A stretch of 10,882 nt of DNA, taken from Candidatus Kaiserbacteria bacterium RIFCSPHIGHO2_01_FULL_58_22. GTDB lineage: Bacteria; Patescibacteriota; Minisyncoccia; Phycocordibacterales; UBA2100. The stretch spans positions 1 through 10,882 of the forward strand of contig MFLB01000009.1 in the NCBI GenBank assembly GCA_001781445.1, given 5' to 3'. The notes below the pieces were generated by a model, which did no database searches, had not been told where the DNA came from, and saw only the letters and a program-made list of their open reading frames with translations. The position numbers and the translations under genes were made by a program. Below are positions 5,974 through 10,882 of this stretch, piece after piece. Each line of letters opens with the position of its first letter. Position 1 is the first letter of the stretch.

Positions 5974-6153
5974 CTACTTCATCCGCACGCCCTTGAACGC
6001 TCTTCCTTTCTTCGCCATCTGGTCCATGAAGCGGCCGGTTGTGCCGTCCACTTTCGTCCAGCGCTTGTTGCGCGAGGAAAGAACCTGCGAGCGTTTTCTT
6101 ACCTCCCCCTTTCGCCCGTGTCCTCTGCCTCTGTTCCCCTTGTTCTGCGCCAT
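5974..6153 (-). CDS. Small basic protein of 59 residues, unknown function
   Basis: From the ATG at 6151-6153 it begins MAQNKGNRGRGHGRKG and is very rich in Arg, Lys and Gly at the N-terminus. It continues 'KRSQVLSSRNKRWTKVD', then 'TGRFMDQMAKKGRAFKGVR'. The 'TGRFMDxK...PFKGVR' ending resembles short uncharacterised proteins in several bacterial groups (from memory, unverified). The strong positive charge suggests nucleic-acid or ribosome binding, but that is inference. The frame stays open upstream to 6294, but the promoter element ending six bases before 6153 decides for the short form. Confidence 0.72.
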   Translation of the reverse strand: MAQNKGNRGRGHGRKGEVRKRSQVLSSRNKRWTKVDGTTGRFMDQMAKKGRAFKGVRMK

Positions 6154-6189
6154 GCCGTAATTATCGTATAAAACGGTTCGCCCGTGCAA
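6154..6189 (-). promoter_or_regulatory. Promoter of the 59-residue gene, leaderless geometry
   Basis: On the minus strand TTGCAC (6184-6189), 18 bases, GATAAT (6160-6165), then six bases to the ATG. One of the few promoters here with a plausible -35. Confidence 0.5.
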
Positions 6190-6265
6190 GGCATTTATCC
6201 ACCCCCGTCCTGCCATCTTGAAATGAACTATCTGAACCGTCGGAAAAAGCGAAGCGGCCGCCGGC

Positions 6266-6748
6266 TTAGCCCAGGAACAAGCCGACGGCGACACCGACCG
6301 CGATTGCGACGCCGCCGACGACTGCCATGCGGAGCGCGCTTCGGAGCATGCGGGTGCGCGCTATCGCTCCGCTCACGGCGCCGAGCGCGAAGAGCGCGAT
6401 GACGGAGAGGGAAACGGAGACCACGAGAGCTCCATCTCCTGGAACGGCGACGTATGGAAAGAGCGGTATGAATCCCGCCAGAAAATACGACGCGAACATG
6501 ACCGACCCCGCGAGGATCGAGCGTTTCGGCCCGACGCTCTCGCGCGCCTCGAATTCTTCCGCGGAGGCCTCCGAGAGAAAGCTTCCCGCGGCCATGGAGA
6601 ACGCCTCGACGAAAATAAGCACGACTCCGGTGAGAAATATCGTCTCGCGCGCCACTCCCGCAATCGCGATGCCCGAAAGGAGCCCTACGGTCGAAACGAG
6701 GCTGTCTTCCACGCCAAAAATGAAATTGCGGAAATAGGTCGTTCGCAC
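6266..6748 (-). CDS. VIT1/CCC1-family Fe2+/Mn2+ transporter-like membrane protein
   Basis: A 160-residue integral membrane protein. The opening 'YFRNFIFGVEDSLVSTVGLLSGIA' is the signature first helix of the VIT1/CCC1 (DUF125) family, which moves ferrous iron or manganese across membranes. About five hydrophobic segments are visible: roughly 15-33, 37-57, 78-98, 104-127 and 138-159. The acidic loop between helices 2 and 3 ('SEASAEEFEARES') matches the position of the metal-binding domain but is much shorter than in full-length eukaryotic members. A GTG two codons upstream (6754) gives 162 residues, but TGC-TATGAT ends six bases before the GTG at 6746-6748, so I choose the latter. Metal and direction of transport are not shown. 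Confidence 0.87.
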   Translation of the reverse strand: MRTTYFRNFIFGVEDSLVSTVGLLSGIAIAGVARETIFLTGVVLIFVEAFSMAAGSFLSEASAEEFEARESVGPKRSILAGSVMFASYFLAGFIPLFPYVAVPGDGALVVSVSLSVIALFALGAVSGAIARTRMLRSALRMAVVGGVAIAVGVAVGLFLG

Positions 6749-6763
6749 CGCCACATCATAGCA
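6749..6763 (-). promoter_or_regulatory. Extended -10 promoter of the VIT1-like gene; decides the GTG start
   Basis: TGC-TATGAT (6755-6763, minus strand) is followed by six bases and GTG at 6748. The upstream GTG at 6754 would touch the -10 hexamer and so could not lie on a message made from this promoter. Confidence 0.55.
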
Positions 6764-6790
6764 TCGCCGGCGCGCAAGCCGTGCCCAGCT

Positions 6791-7393
6791 CTATTGATTC
6801 AGCACGAGTGAATCGCGGATTCGGTCGAAGATCGCGAGCAACGCCGAGTCAAATCCTCGGACGCCCCCCTCGCCCTCCTCCGGATAGTTGCCGACGTTGC
6901 CCGAATGCAGAAAGTAGCGCACGGCCGTGCAGGGCTTCGAGCCGCCGATGGCGAAGACCCGCTCTTCGTAGGCATTCCCCGCGGCGGCGCCGGTGGTGGT
7001 CGCCGCCGAGTAGGTCGTACTGCCGACCGCAAGTTCGAACGCGCGCACGTCGGGAACCACGTAAATGTCGCCAGTGCAATTTTTCGCGCGCGGGAGCCAT
7101 TCGACGGAGAGATACGTGTCGGGCAAGAGGTTCGTCCCCGCCGCCATCGAGGCGGGAATGCCGAACTTCACGCCCGCGATGGGCTTGCCCTCGAACCGGT
7201 CGTAGAGGTACGAGTCGTCCGCAGTGAAATCCGAAGGATATCGGATCGAGAAAGTCGAGGTCGCGTAGGTACGCGAAACGGGCTCCGGCGCGGGAGCGGG
7301 CTCTTGCGCGGATTTTCCTCCGTACGTCTGCCACGCGTAGTATCCGCCGCCAAGAAAGACAACGACAGCCGCGACGATGAGTGCGTTCCGCAT
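6791..7393 (-). CDS. Membrane-anchored extracytoplasmic protein, unknown function
   Basis: A 200-residue protein beginning MRNALIVAAVVVFLGGGYYA, an N-terminal membrane anchor or uncleaved signal (residues 4-21) without a lipobox cysteine. A Pro/Ala linker (about 28-40, 'AQEPAPAPEPV') leads to a globular domain opening 'YATSTFSIRYPSDFTADD'. That edge strand is seen in many small secreted candidate-phyla proteins and loosely recalls PsbP-like domains. Two cysteines (106 and 155) could form a disulfide. A longer frame reaches 7441, but the ATG at 7393 begins a normal signal sequence and lies downstream of the TATACT box. Divergent from the NP-repeat gene, with about 90 bp between their starts. 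Confidence 0.78.
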   Translation of the reverse strand: MRNALIVAAVVVFLGGGYYAWQTYGGKSAQEPAPAPEPVSRTYATSTFSIRYPSDFTADDSYLYDRFEGKPIAGVKFGIPASMAAGTNLLPDTYLSVEWLPRAKNCTGDIYVVPDVRAFELAVGSTTYSAATTTGAAAGNAYEERVFAIGGSKPCTAVRYFLHSGNVGNYPEEGEGGVRGFDSALLAIFDRIRDSLVLNQ

Positions 7394-7410
7394 GGTTGAA
7401 CTTGCGATCC

Positions 7411-7475
7411 AGTATACCCCCACCGGCGGGGTTATCAACATGGCCCGCGCCGCGCGCCCGATGAGGGGCTATAAT
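7411..7475. promoter_or_regulatory. Divergent promoter region
   Basis: TATACT on the minus strand (7411-7416) ends 17 bases before the ATG at 7393, giving a short leader of about ten bases. On the plus strand a perfect TATAAT (7470-7475) ends six bases before the ATG at 7482, predicting a leaderless message. Between them a short GC-rich inverted repeat, CCCC...GGGG (about 7417-7431), adjoins the leftward -10. No strong -35 for either direction. Confidence 0.6.
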
Positions 7476-7481
7476 GCGGCA

Positions 7482-7715
7482 ATGAATCAGCAGTTGCTCA
7501 TCGGCGCGGTCGCGGGGCTTATCGTCGGAGCCGCCGCAGGATACTTCTTCGGCTACGACAGCGGCTGGGAGCAAGCGGCGCAAGCCGCACGGCAAGAAGC
7601 GGCGGCCCTCTCCGCGCAGGCGTCGGTGAATCCGTTCGAGGACGTGCAGACGAACCCGCTCCAGGACGTTAAGACGAATCCCTATGAGGGCGTGAAAACG
7701 AATCCGTTCGATTGA
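7482..7715 (+). CDS. Small membrane-anchored protein with NP-x octapeptide repeats
   Basis: A 77-residue protein. Residues 5-25 ('LLIGAVAGLIVGAAAGYFFG') form a glycine-rich transmembrane helix. A helical Ala/Gln/Glu stretch follows (about 29-48). The tail has four tandem units starting NPFEDVQT, NPLQDVKT, NPYEGVKT and NPFD, period eight. Small proteins with such NPF/NPL repeats recur in Parcubacteria-type genomes (from memory); function unknown. The tail probably faces outside or the periplasm-like space, though topology is not proven. The perfect TATAAT six bases upstream fixes the ATG at 7482. The secreted Cys-repeat gene starts 39 bp after its stop and likely shares its transcript. Confidence 0.8.
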   Translation: MNQQLLIGAVAGLIVGAAAGYFFGYDSGWEQAAQAARQEAAALSAQASVNPFEDVQTNPLQDVKTNPYEGVKTNPFD

Positions 7716-7754
7716 GTAGATGTCAGTTGTCGGGTTTCGGCTTTCAGAAAAAAC

Positions 7755-9665
7755 ATGACAAAACATAGTGCGCTTGCGTCAGCCGTGGCAGGAATTCTGC
7801 TCGCGGCTGGCGTTGCGTTCGCGCAAGAAGACGCGATCACGTTCCCAGTGGCCGAACTCGGAAACTGTGCCTCCAAGGAGGCGTGCCACCGGTACTGCGA
7901 AGACCCCGCGAATCACGACGCGTGCATCTCGTTCGCCGAATCGCACAACCTCATGAGCAAGGAAGAGATCGCTATCGCGCGGAAGATCGGAAAGGAGAAA
8001 GGCCCCGGCGGATGCGCCGGCGTGCAGTGCAAGGCGTACTGCGATGACGACGAGCACATAGACGAGTGCCTCGCCTTCGCCGAAAAGCACGGGCTCATTC
8101 CTCCGGAAGAAGTCGCGGTCGCGAAAGAGGTGCGAACGAGAGGCGGTCCGGGAGGATGCAAAAAAGAGAAAGAGTGCCGCGCGTACTGTGATGCGGAGGG
8201 ACACTTCGAGGAGTGCATCGCGTTCGCGGAGAAGCACAATCTGATACCGAAAGAAGAATTGGAGATGGCGAAAAAAATGGGAAATAAGTCCGGCCCCGGC
8301 GGTTGCCGCCGCGAAGCGTGCAAGACCTACTGCGAGGATCCGGCGCACATGGAGGAGTGCCTCGCGTTTGCCGAGGAAAACGGCCTAATGTCGCCGGAAG
8401 AATTGGAGCGCGCGAAAAAATTCGGCAACAAGCCCGGACCTGGCGGCTGCCGCGGAAGAGAGTGCGAATCGTACTGCGAAAATCCCGAGCACATGGACGC
8501 CTGCATCGCCTTTGCGGAAGAAAACGGCATGATGTCGAAGGATGAAGCCGAGCGAGCGCGGCGGATTGGCAGCAAGCCCGGACCGGGGGGTTGCCGCGGG
8601 GAGGCCTGCCGCCGGTACTGCGATGATCCGGCGCATCAGGACGAGTGCTTCAAATTCGCCGTTGATAACGGCCTGCTTTCCGAAGAAGATCAGCGACGAA
8701 TGAAAGAGATGCGCGACTTCGTGGGGCCAGGCGGGTGCCGTGGCGAAGAATGCCGGACGTACTGCGAAGTTGACGATCCGGCGCGGCAGGCCGAATGCCG
8801 GGCATTTGCCGAAGAGAACGGCATCGGCCTCGGACGCGGCGGCCCGCAGGAAGGAGAGGGCCGCGGACCCGAGGGAATGCGCGGCCCTGGCGGCTGTTCG
8901 TCTCCCGAAGAGTGCCGCGCATTCTGCGAGAGCACTCCCGAGGAGTGCCGAAGCTTCGGAGGAGGACCCGATCATCCCGTAGGGCAGGAGCGCGCGATCG
9001 AGCGACGAGGGTTCGAGGTGCCGCCGGGTCTCATGGAGGAGTGCAGGGAGAATCCCGAAGCCTGCCGAGAGCGCTTCGGGGAGAAGGGCGGTCAGGGCCA
9101 CGATGCGGAGCGATTCATCAACATGAGCGATGAGGAGCGGCAGAAATTCATGCAAGAAGAGCGAGAGCGCCGCATGGACGATTTCGAAGGCCGCCCGGAC
9201 GGAAGATTCGAGCCGTCCGGCGCCAGACCCGGTTTAAAACCATGGCAACCAGAAGGACTCCTCCCGATGGATGCATTCAGGCGCGAGCCCGGACAAGGCG
9301 GGCCCCAGATACGGGACCCGGGCCCGGACGCAACGCCGGAACAGCGCCGCGTCTTCGAGATGAATATGCGGCGAGAGCGGGAGTTCGAAGCGGCTTCCGC
9401 ACATTTCGAACAGCGGCCCGCTTCCGGCGATTTCGGCCCGCGGCCCGACTTCCAACCGAGATCGGAAGAACGGCAATTCAGCCAGCCCCCGGGAGAATTC
9501 CCCGAAGGTCCGACGCCGGGTGAATTCCGCCCGCCGGAGGGAAGCCTGCCACAGGAAAACTTTCAGCCTCCTCCCCCGCCTGGCGAAGGAGCGCCCACAA
9601 GCGCGGCGGCGCGGTTCGCCGCATCGGTTCTCTACATCGTGGCGAGCCTCTTCGGATTCCGCTAG
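7755..9665 (+). CDS. Large secreted protein with eight four-cysteine repeats and disordered tail
   Basis: A 636-residue exported protein. Residues 1-23 are a signal peptide ending AFA, with cleavage likely before Gln24. Eight tandem units of about 48 residues follow, starting near 34, 83, 131, 180, 228, 276, 324 and 377; seven begin GPGGC. The core spacing is C-x4-C-x3-C-x8-C with YC and a P-x-H before the last Cys, then 'FAxxxGL', a helix and a Lys-rich linker. Units 1, 3 and 8 have x5 in the first gap, unit 7 has a longer last gap, unit 8 is shortened, and a degenerate piece lies near 420-440. Four Cys per unit suggests two disulfides or a metal site. Residues about 445-615 are a Pro/Arg/Glu/Gly-rich, probably disordered tail. 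The C-terminus, 'FAASVLYIVASLFGFR', is a short amphipathic or membrane helix. No enzyme motif is seen. A cell-surface or matrix role is inference. Confidence 0.9.
   Translation: MTKHSALASAVAGILLAAGVAFAQEDAITFPVAELGNCASKEACHRYCEDPANHDACISFAESHNLMSKEEIAIARKIGKEKGPGGCAGVQCKAYCDDDEHIDECLAFAEKHGLIPPEEVAVAKEVRTRGGPGGCKKEKECRAYCDAEGHFEECIAFAEKHNLIPKEELEMAKKMGNKSGPGGCRREACKTYCEDPAHMEECLAFAEENGLMSPEELERAKKFGNKPGPGGCRGRECESYCENPEHMDACIAFAEENGMMSKDEAERARRIGSKPGPGGCRGEACRRYCDDPAHQDECFKFAVDNGLLSEEDQRRMKEMRDFVGPGGCRGEECRTYCEVDDPARQAECRAFAEENGIGLGRGGPQEGEGRGPEGMRGPGGCSSPEECRAFCESTPEECRSFGGGPDHPVGQERAIERRGFEVPPGLMEECRENPEACRERFGEKGGQGHDAERFINMSDEERQKFMQEERERRMDDFEGRPDGRFEPSGARPGLKPWQPEGLLPMDAFRREPGQGGPQIRDPGPDATPEQRRVFEMNMRREREFEAASAHFEQRPASGDFGPRPDFQPRSEERQFSQPPGEFPEGPTPGEFRPPEGSLPQENFQPPPPPGEGAPTSAAARFAASVLYIVASLFGFR
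8001..8882 (+). repeat. Coding tandem repeat, ~144-bp period (GPGGC units)
   Basis: Within the secreted gene, units starting at 8001, 8145, 8292, 8436, 8580 and 8724 are 144-159 bp long and encode GPGGC-type modules; a shortened unit starts at 8883. Units 4 and 5 (8292-8579) are the most alike. Nucleotide identity has drifted while cysteine spacing is kept, so the array is old and under selection. Confidence 0.85.
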
Positions 9666-9683
9666 CGACAACCTTACTCGCCC

Positions 9684-9902
9684 CTACTTCGCATCTACCT
9701 TGACGTACTCGTCGGGAATTTCCACCCATCCGCGCAAATAGGGGTCGCTCGCGATCTTCTCCCGCACTATCTTGAGCAGCTGCTGATCGGAGAAAGAAGC
9801 GTCGGGAGCCAGCTTCTGGATCGTCTCCGTGATGACGTCTCTGAAACCGCGCCGAACATACTCGGATTCCTTGAGAATCTTTTCAAGATGAATTTCGGCC
9901 AT
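9684..9902 (-). CDS. Small 72-residue hypothetical protein
   Basis: I do not recognise this family. It is hydrophilic and probably helical in its first two thirds (MAEIHLEKILKESEYVRRGF...), ending 'GWVEIPDEYVKVDAK'. There is no signal peptide and no cysteine. It converges on the secreted gene with an 18-bp gap between stop codons. Sensible composition and a GC-biased third codon position support a real gene. The start is AT-rich (ACATATG), with no Shine-Dalgarno sequence and no clear -10 at leaderless spacing. It may be read from the promoter at 10054-10068. Confidence 0.6.
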   Translation of the reverse strand: MAEIHLEKILKESEYVRRGFRDVITETIQKLAPDASFSDQQLLKIVREKIASDPYLRGWVEIPDEYVKVDAK

Positions 9903-10053
9903 ATGTAAATATGCGAATACGAAGCACTACGAATATCCGCTCATCATACCCCCAGACGCGCTCCGAGCAACCCCTCAGCGAGGCGCGCGGATCGATCATC
10001 GCCGAGAACATCGCCGGCGCCGCCGTCACGATCTCCGCCGTTCCGTTTTTCAT
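9883..10053 (-). CDS. Possible 56-residue ORF with a leaderless promoter
   Basis: ATG at 10051-10053 opens MKNGTAEIVTAAPAMFSAMI; the frame ends at TGA 9883-9885, overlapping the next gene's start by 20 bases in another frame. The first ~38 codons have GC-rich third positions like neighbouring genes; the last ~18 do not, so the 3' part may be degenerate or the ORF may be chance. The main support is the promoter: TGA-TATCAT ends six bases before the ATG. On the plus strand a 50-codon frame (9911-10063) covers the same DNA and is less convincing. Confidence 0.3.
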   Translation of the reverse strand: MKNGTAEIVTAAPAMFSAMIDPRASLRGCSERVWGYDERIFVVLRIRIFTYGRNSS

Positions 10054-10068
10054 GAGTTCATGATATCA
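10054..10068 (-). promoter_or_regulatory. Extended -10 overlapping the nuclease stop codon
   Basis: TGA-TATCAT (10060-10068 on the minus strand) matches TATAAT at five of six positions, is preceded by TGn, and ends six bases before an ATG at 10053. The TGA (10066-10068) is also the stop codon of the upstream PD-(D/E)XK gene. Confidence 0.45.
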
Positions 10069-10578
10069 GCTCTTTTTCGGCACCAAGGTCGGCGTGAGAT
10101 ACTTATGCACGAGCGTCTCATATTCGTCGTAAACTCTTTTTTGGATGTCCCACTCGCTCGCCGACATCAGAGGTTTGAGCTGAAGTTGCTTCTTGCCGTC
10201 GAAGTACGGCGGCTTCGCTACGCGGAAATATGGCTGTTCCCAGCAGTTGACCAATACGAGCGTCGCGTCCCATGTTTTCTGCACGTAATTGAACCGCTCG
10301 AAATCGTCCGCATGGGCGGCCGGACGGTATCGAAACTTCACCTCTACGAAGAGCGGTTTCCCCCTCTTGTCCAGGACGATAAAATCCGGGATTGAGCGGA
10401 CTTTCTTACCCACATCGCTGAAGCGGTCGAACTTCTCTTCCAACTGCGTCAGGTTCTGCACGATTGCCTCGTAGCCGAAGCGGTACACGATGTTCCCCGA
10501 CGCCCTTATCAGCTCCTCGAACAGCGTCTCCGCCATCCTCCCCTTAAGCATCGACTCCGCAAAATTGTTTTGACCCAT
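10066..10578 (-). CDS. Stand-alone PD-(D/E)XK nuclease-like protein
   Basis: A 170-residue protein with the PD-(D/E)XK core: helix 'GRMAETLFEELI' (13-24) holding Glu17 and Glu21/22, then 'SIPDFIVL' (62-69) with Asp65, and 'LFVEVKFRY' (76-84) giving the E-x-K pair Glu79/Lys81. A following helix and strand ('YVQKTWDATLVLVN', 98-111) complete the alpha-beta-alpha sandwich. Families with this fold include restriction enzymes, Holliday-junction resolvases and repair nucleases. No methyltransferase or specificity gene is adjacent, so a restriction role is not supported; DNA repair or an orphan nuclease is possible. I use the first ATG (10578); internal ATGs at codons 10 and 15 are alternatives, the codon-10 one having GGAG a few bases before it. 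TATACT boxes lie in the repeats upstream. Confidence 0.75.
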   Translation of the reverse strand: MGQNNFAESMLKGRMAETLFEELIRASGNIVYRFGYEAIVQNLTQLEEKFDRFSDVGKKVRSIPDFIVLDKRGKPLFVEVKFRYRPAAHADDFERFNYVQKTWDATLVLVNCWEQPYFRVAKPPYFDGKKQLQLKPLMSASEWDIQKRVYDEYETLVHKYLTPTLVPKKS

Positions 10579-10594
10579 ACTACATCCGGTTTTC

Positions 10595-10682
10595 TCCAGC
10601 CGCAGGTTTAACCTGCAGTATAACCTGCAGTAGAGAGATGGGTTCTAGCCATATTCCAGCCGCAGGTTTAACCTGCAGTATA
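10595..10682. repeat. Two identical 28-bp repeats with nested palindromes
   Basis: Bases 10595-10622 and 10655-10682 are identical over 28 bp and 60 bp apart. Each begins TCCAGCC, contains the palindrome GCAGGTT-T-AACCTGC (10602-10616 and 10662-10676) and ends AGTATA. A third partial copy, AACCTGCAGTA, lies at 10622-10632. On the minus strand each repeat carries TATACT, promoter-like and pointing toward the nuclease gene. Together they resemble a double operator, or decayed ends of a palindromic mobile element. Confidence 0.7.
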
Positions 10683-10705
10683 GCGGTAGCTCCGTGGCTA
10701 CCGCT
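10682..10705 (+). repeat. Hairpin following the second 28-bp repeat
   Basis: A nine-pair perfect stem, AGCGGTAGC/GCTACCGCT, with a six-base loop, followed by ATTCG. It starts at the last base of the second repeat and runs into the open coding frame at 10690. No T-run follows, so it is not an ordinary terminator; it resembles an end hairpin of an IS200/REP-like element. Confidence 0.5.
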
Positions 10706-10869
10706 ATTCGAGCTTTCCCGACTATGCCCGCGAACGCCGTGCCATCGCCGCGATTTTATCGCGCGACGGCTTCAAAGTGTACCAAGATCGCGGACAGCGA
10801 AGAATGCTCGACGATGCCCGTGCCTACTACGCGGACATCGACTTGGATGACCGTGGCCTGCACTCCTGA
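10690..10869 (+). pseudogene. 5'-truncated coding remnant, unknown family
   Basis: One frame is open for 59 codons from just after a TAG (10687-10689) to TGA at 10867-10869, with protein-like composition: 'YSSFPDYARERRAIAAILSR', then 'DGFKVYQDRGQRRMLDDARA', ending 'YYADIDLDDRGLHS'. Third codon positions are GC-rich as in neighbouring genes, and the two other forward frames look poor. There is no ATG before codon 39 (10804) and the frame begins inside the hairpin, so this looks like the 3' end of a gene cut off by the repeat/hairpin unit. I do not recognise the family. A complete short gene with a non-standard start is less likely. Confidence 0.45.
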
Positions 10870-10882
10870 CCCGCAAGGCGAC

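Noticed and set aside
6240..6266. Possible terminator after the VIT1-like gene
   Set aside because: A TTTTT follows GC-rich sequence on the minus strand, but no clean stem of useful length precedes it.
6849..7766. Minus-strand frame of about 300 codons across the divergent promoter region
   Set aside because: It overlaps the membrane-anchored gene in another frame, runs antisense to the NP-repeat gene, and its product is dominated by Arg/Gly/His shadow sequence.
8385..9155. Minus-strand frame of 256 codons opposite the Cys-repeat gene
   Set aside because: It is a periodic shadow of the coding repeats on the other strand, without a plausible protein pattern.
9911..10063. 50-codon plus-strand ORF
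   Set aside because: No promoter or ribosome-binding sequence at its start, a low-quality N-terminal half, and it overlaps the better-supported minus-strand frame.
10595..10682. CRISPR-like spacing: 28-bp repeats separated by 32 bp
   Set aside because: There are only two repeats, the 'spacer' begins with a partial copy of the repeat, no third repeat follows, and no cas gene is present.

Overview
The window looks like a chromosomal segment of a Candidate Phyla Radiation bacterium (Patescibacteria, most likely a Parcubacteria-type lineage). This is inferred from gene content, not from a marker gene: a small membrane protein with C-terminal NP-F/L/Y octapeptide repeats, a large secreted protein of ~48-residue four-cysteine repeats, a membrane-anchored protein with a 'TSTFSIRYPSDF' segment, and several short orphan genes between a few metabolic genes. 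The DNA is GC-rich and compact. No rRNA, tRNA or CRISPR was found.

Layout. 1-383 (+): the 3' part of a HAD-family phosphatase. 384-439: a perfect 56-bp palindrome, probably a two-way terminator. 439-1303: an accessory patch holding a diverged copy of the last codons of glmS, a RelE/ParE-type toxin-antitoxin pair (- strand), and an internally deleted IS200/IS605-type element with both end hairpins. 1332-7393 is a run of minus-strand genes: glmS (amino-sugar and peptidoglycan precursor synthesis), a class-1-like dihydroorotate dehydrogenase (pyrimidine synthesis), an HD-domain phosphohydrolase (possible nucleotide clean-up), an unrecognised 256-residue protein, a 59-residue basic protein, a VIT1/CCC1-type metal transporter and a membrane-anchored extracytoplasmic protein. 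7482-9665 (+): the NP-repeat membrane protein followed 39 bp later by the secreted Cys-repeat protein, probably one transcript for the cell envelope. 9684-10578 (-): two small unrecognised ORFs and a stand-alone PD-(D/E)XK nuclease-like protein. 10595-10704: two identical 28-bp repeats with nested palindromes and a further hairpin. 10690-10869 (+): a coding remnant without a visible start.

The most general observation is promoter geometry. For eight genes or putative genes a -10-like hexamer (TATACT, TATAAT, TATGAT, TATCAT, TACATT, TACGAT, GATAAT) ends 6-8 bases before the start codon, often preceded by TGn, which predicts leaderless mRNAs. I used this rule to choose several starts.

The most distinctive locus is the NP-repeat/Cys-repeat pair. 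The most informative piece of history is the glmS 3'-end duplication around the toxin-antitoxin and IS patch, which suggests insertion at the end of glmS.
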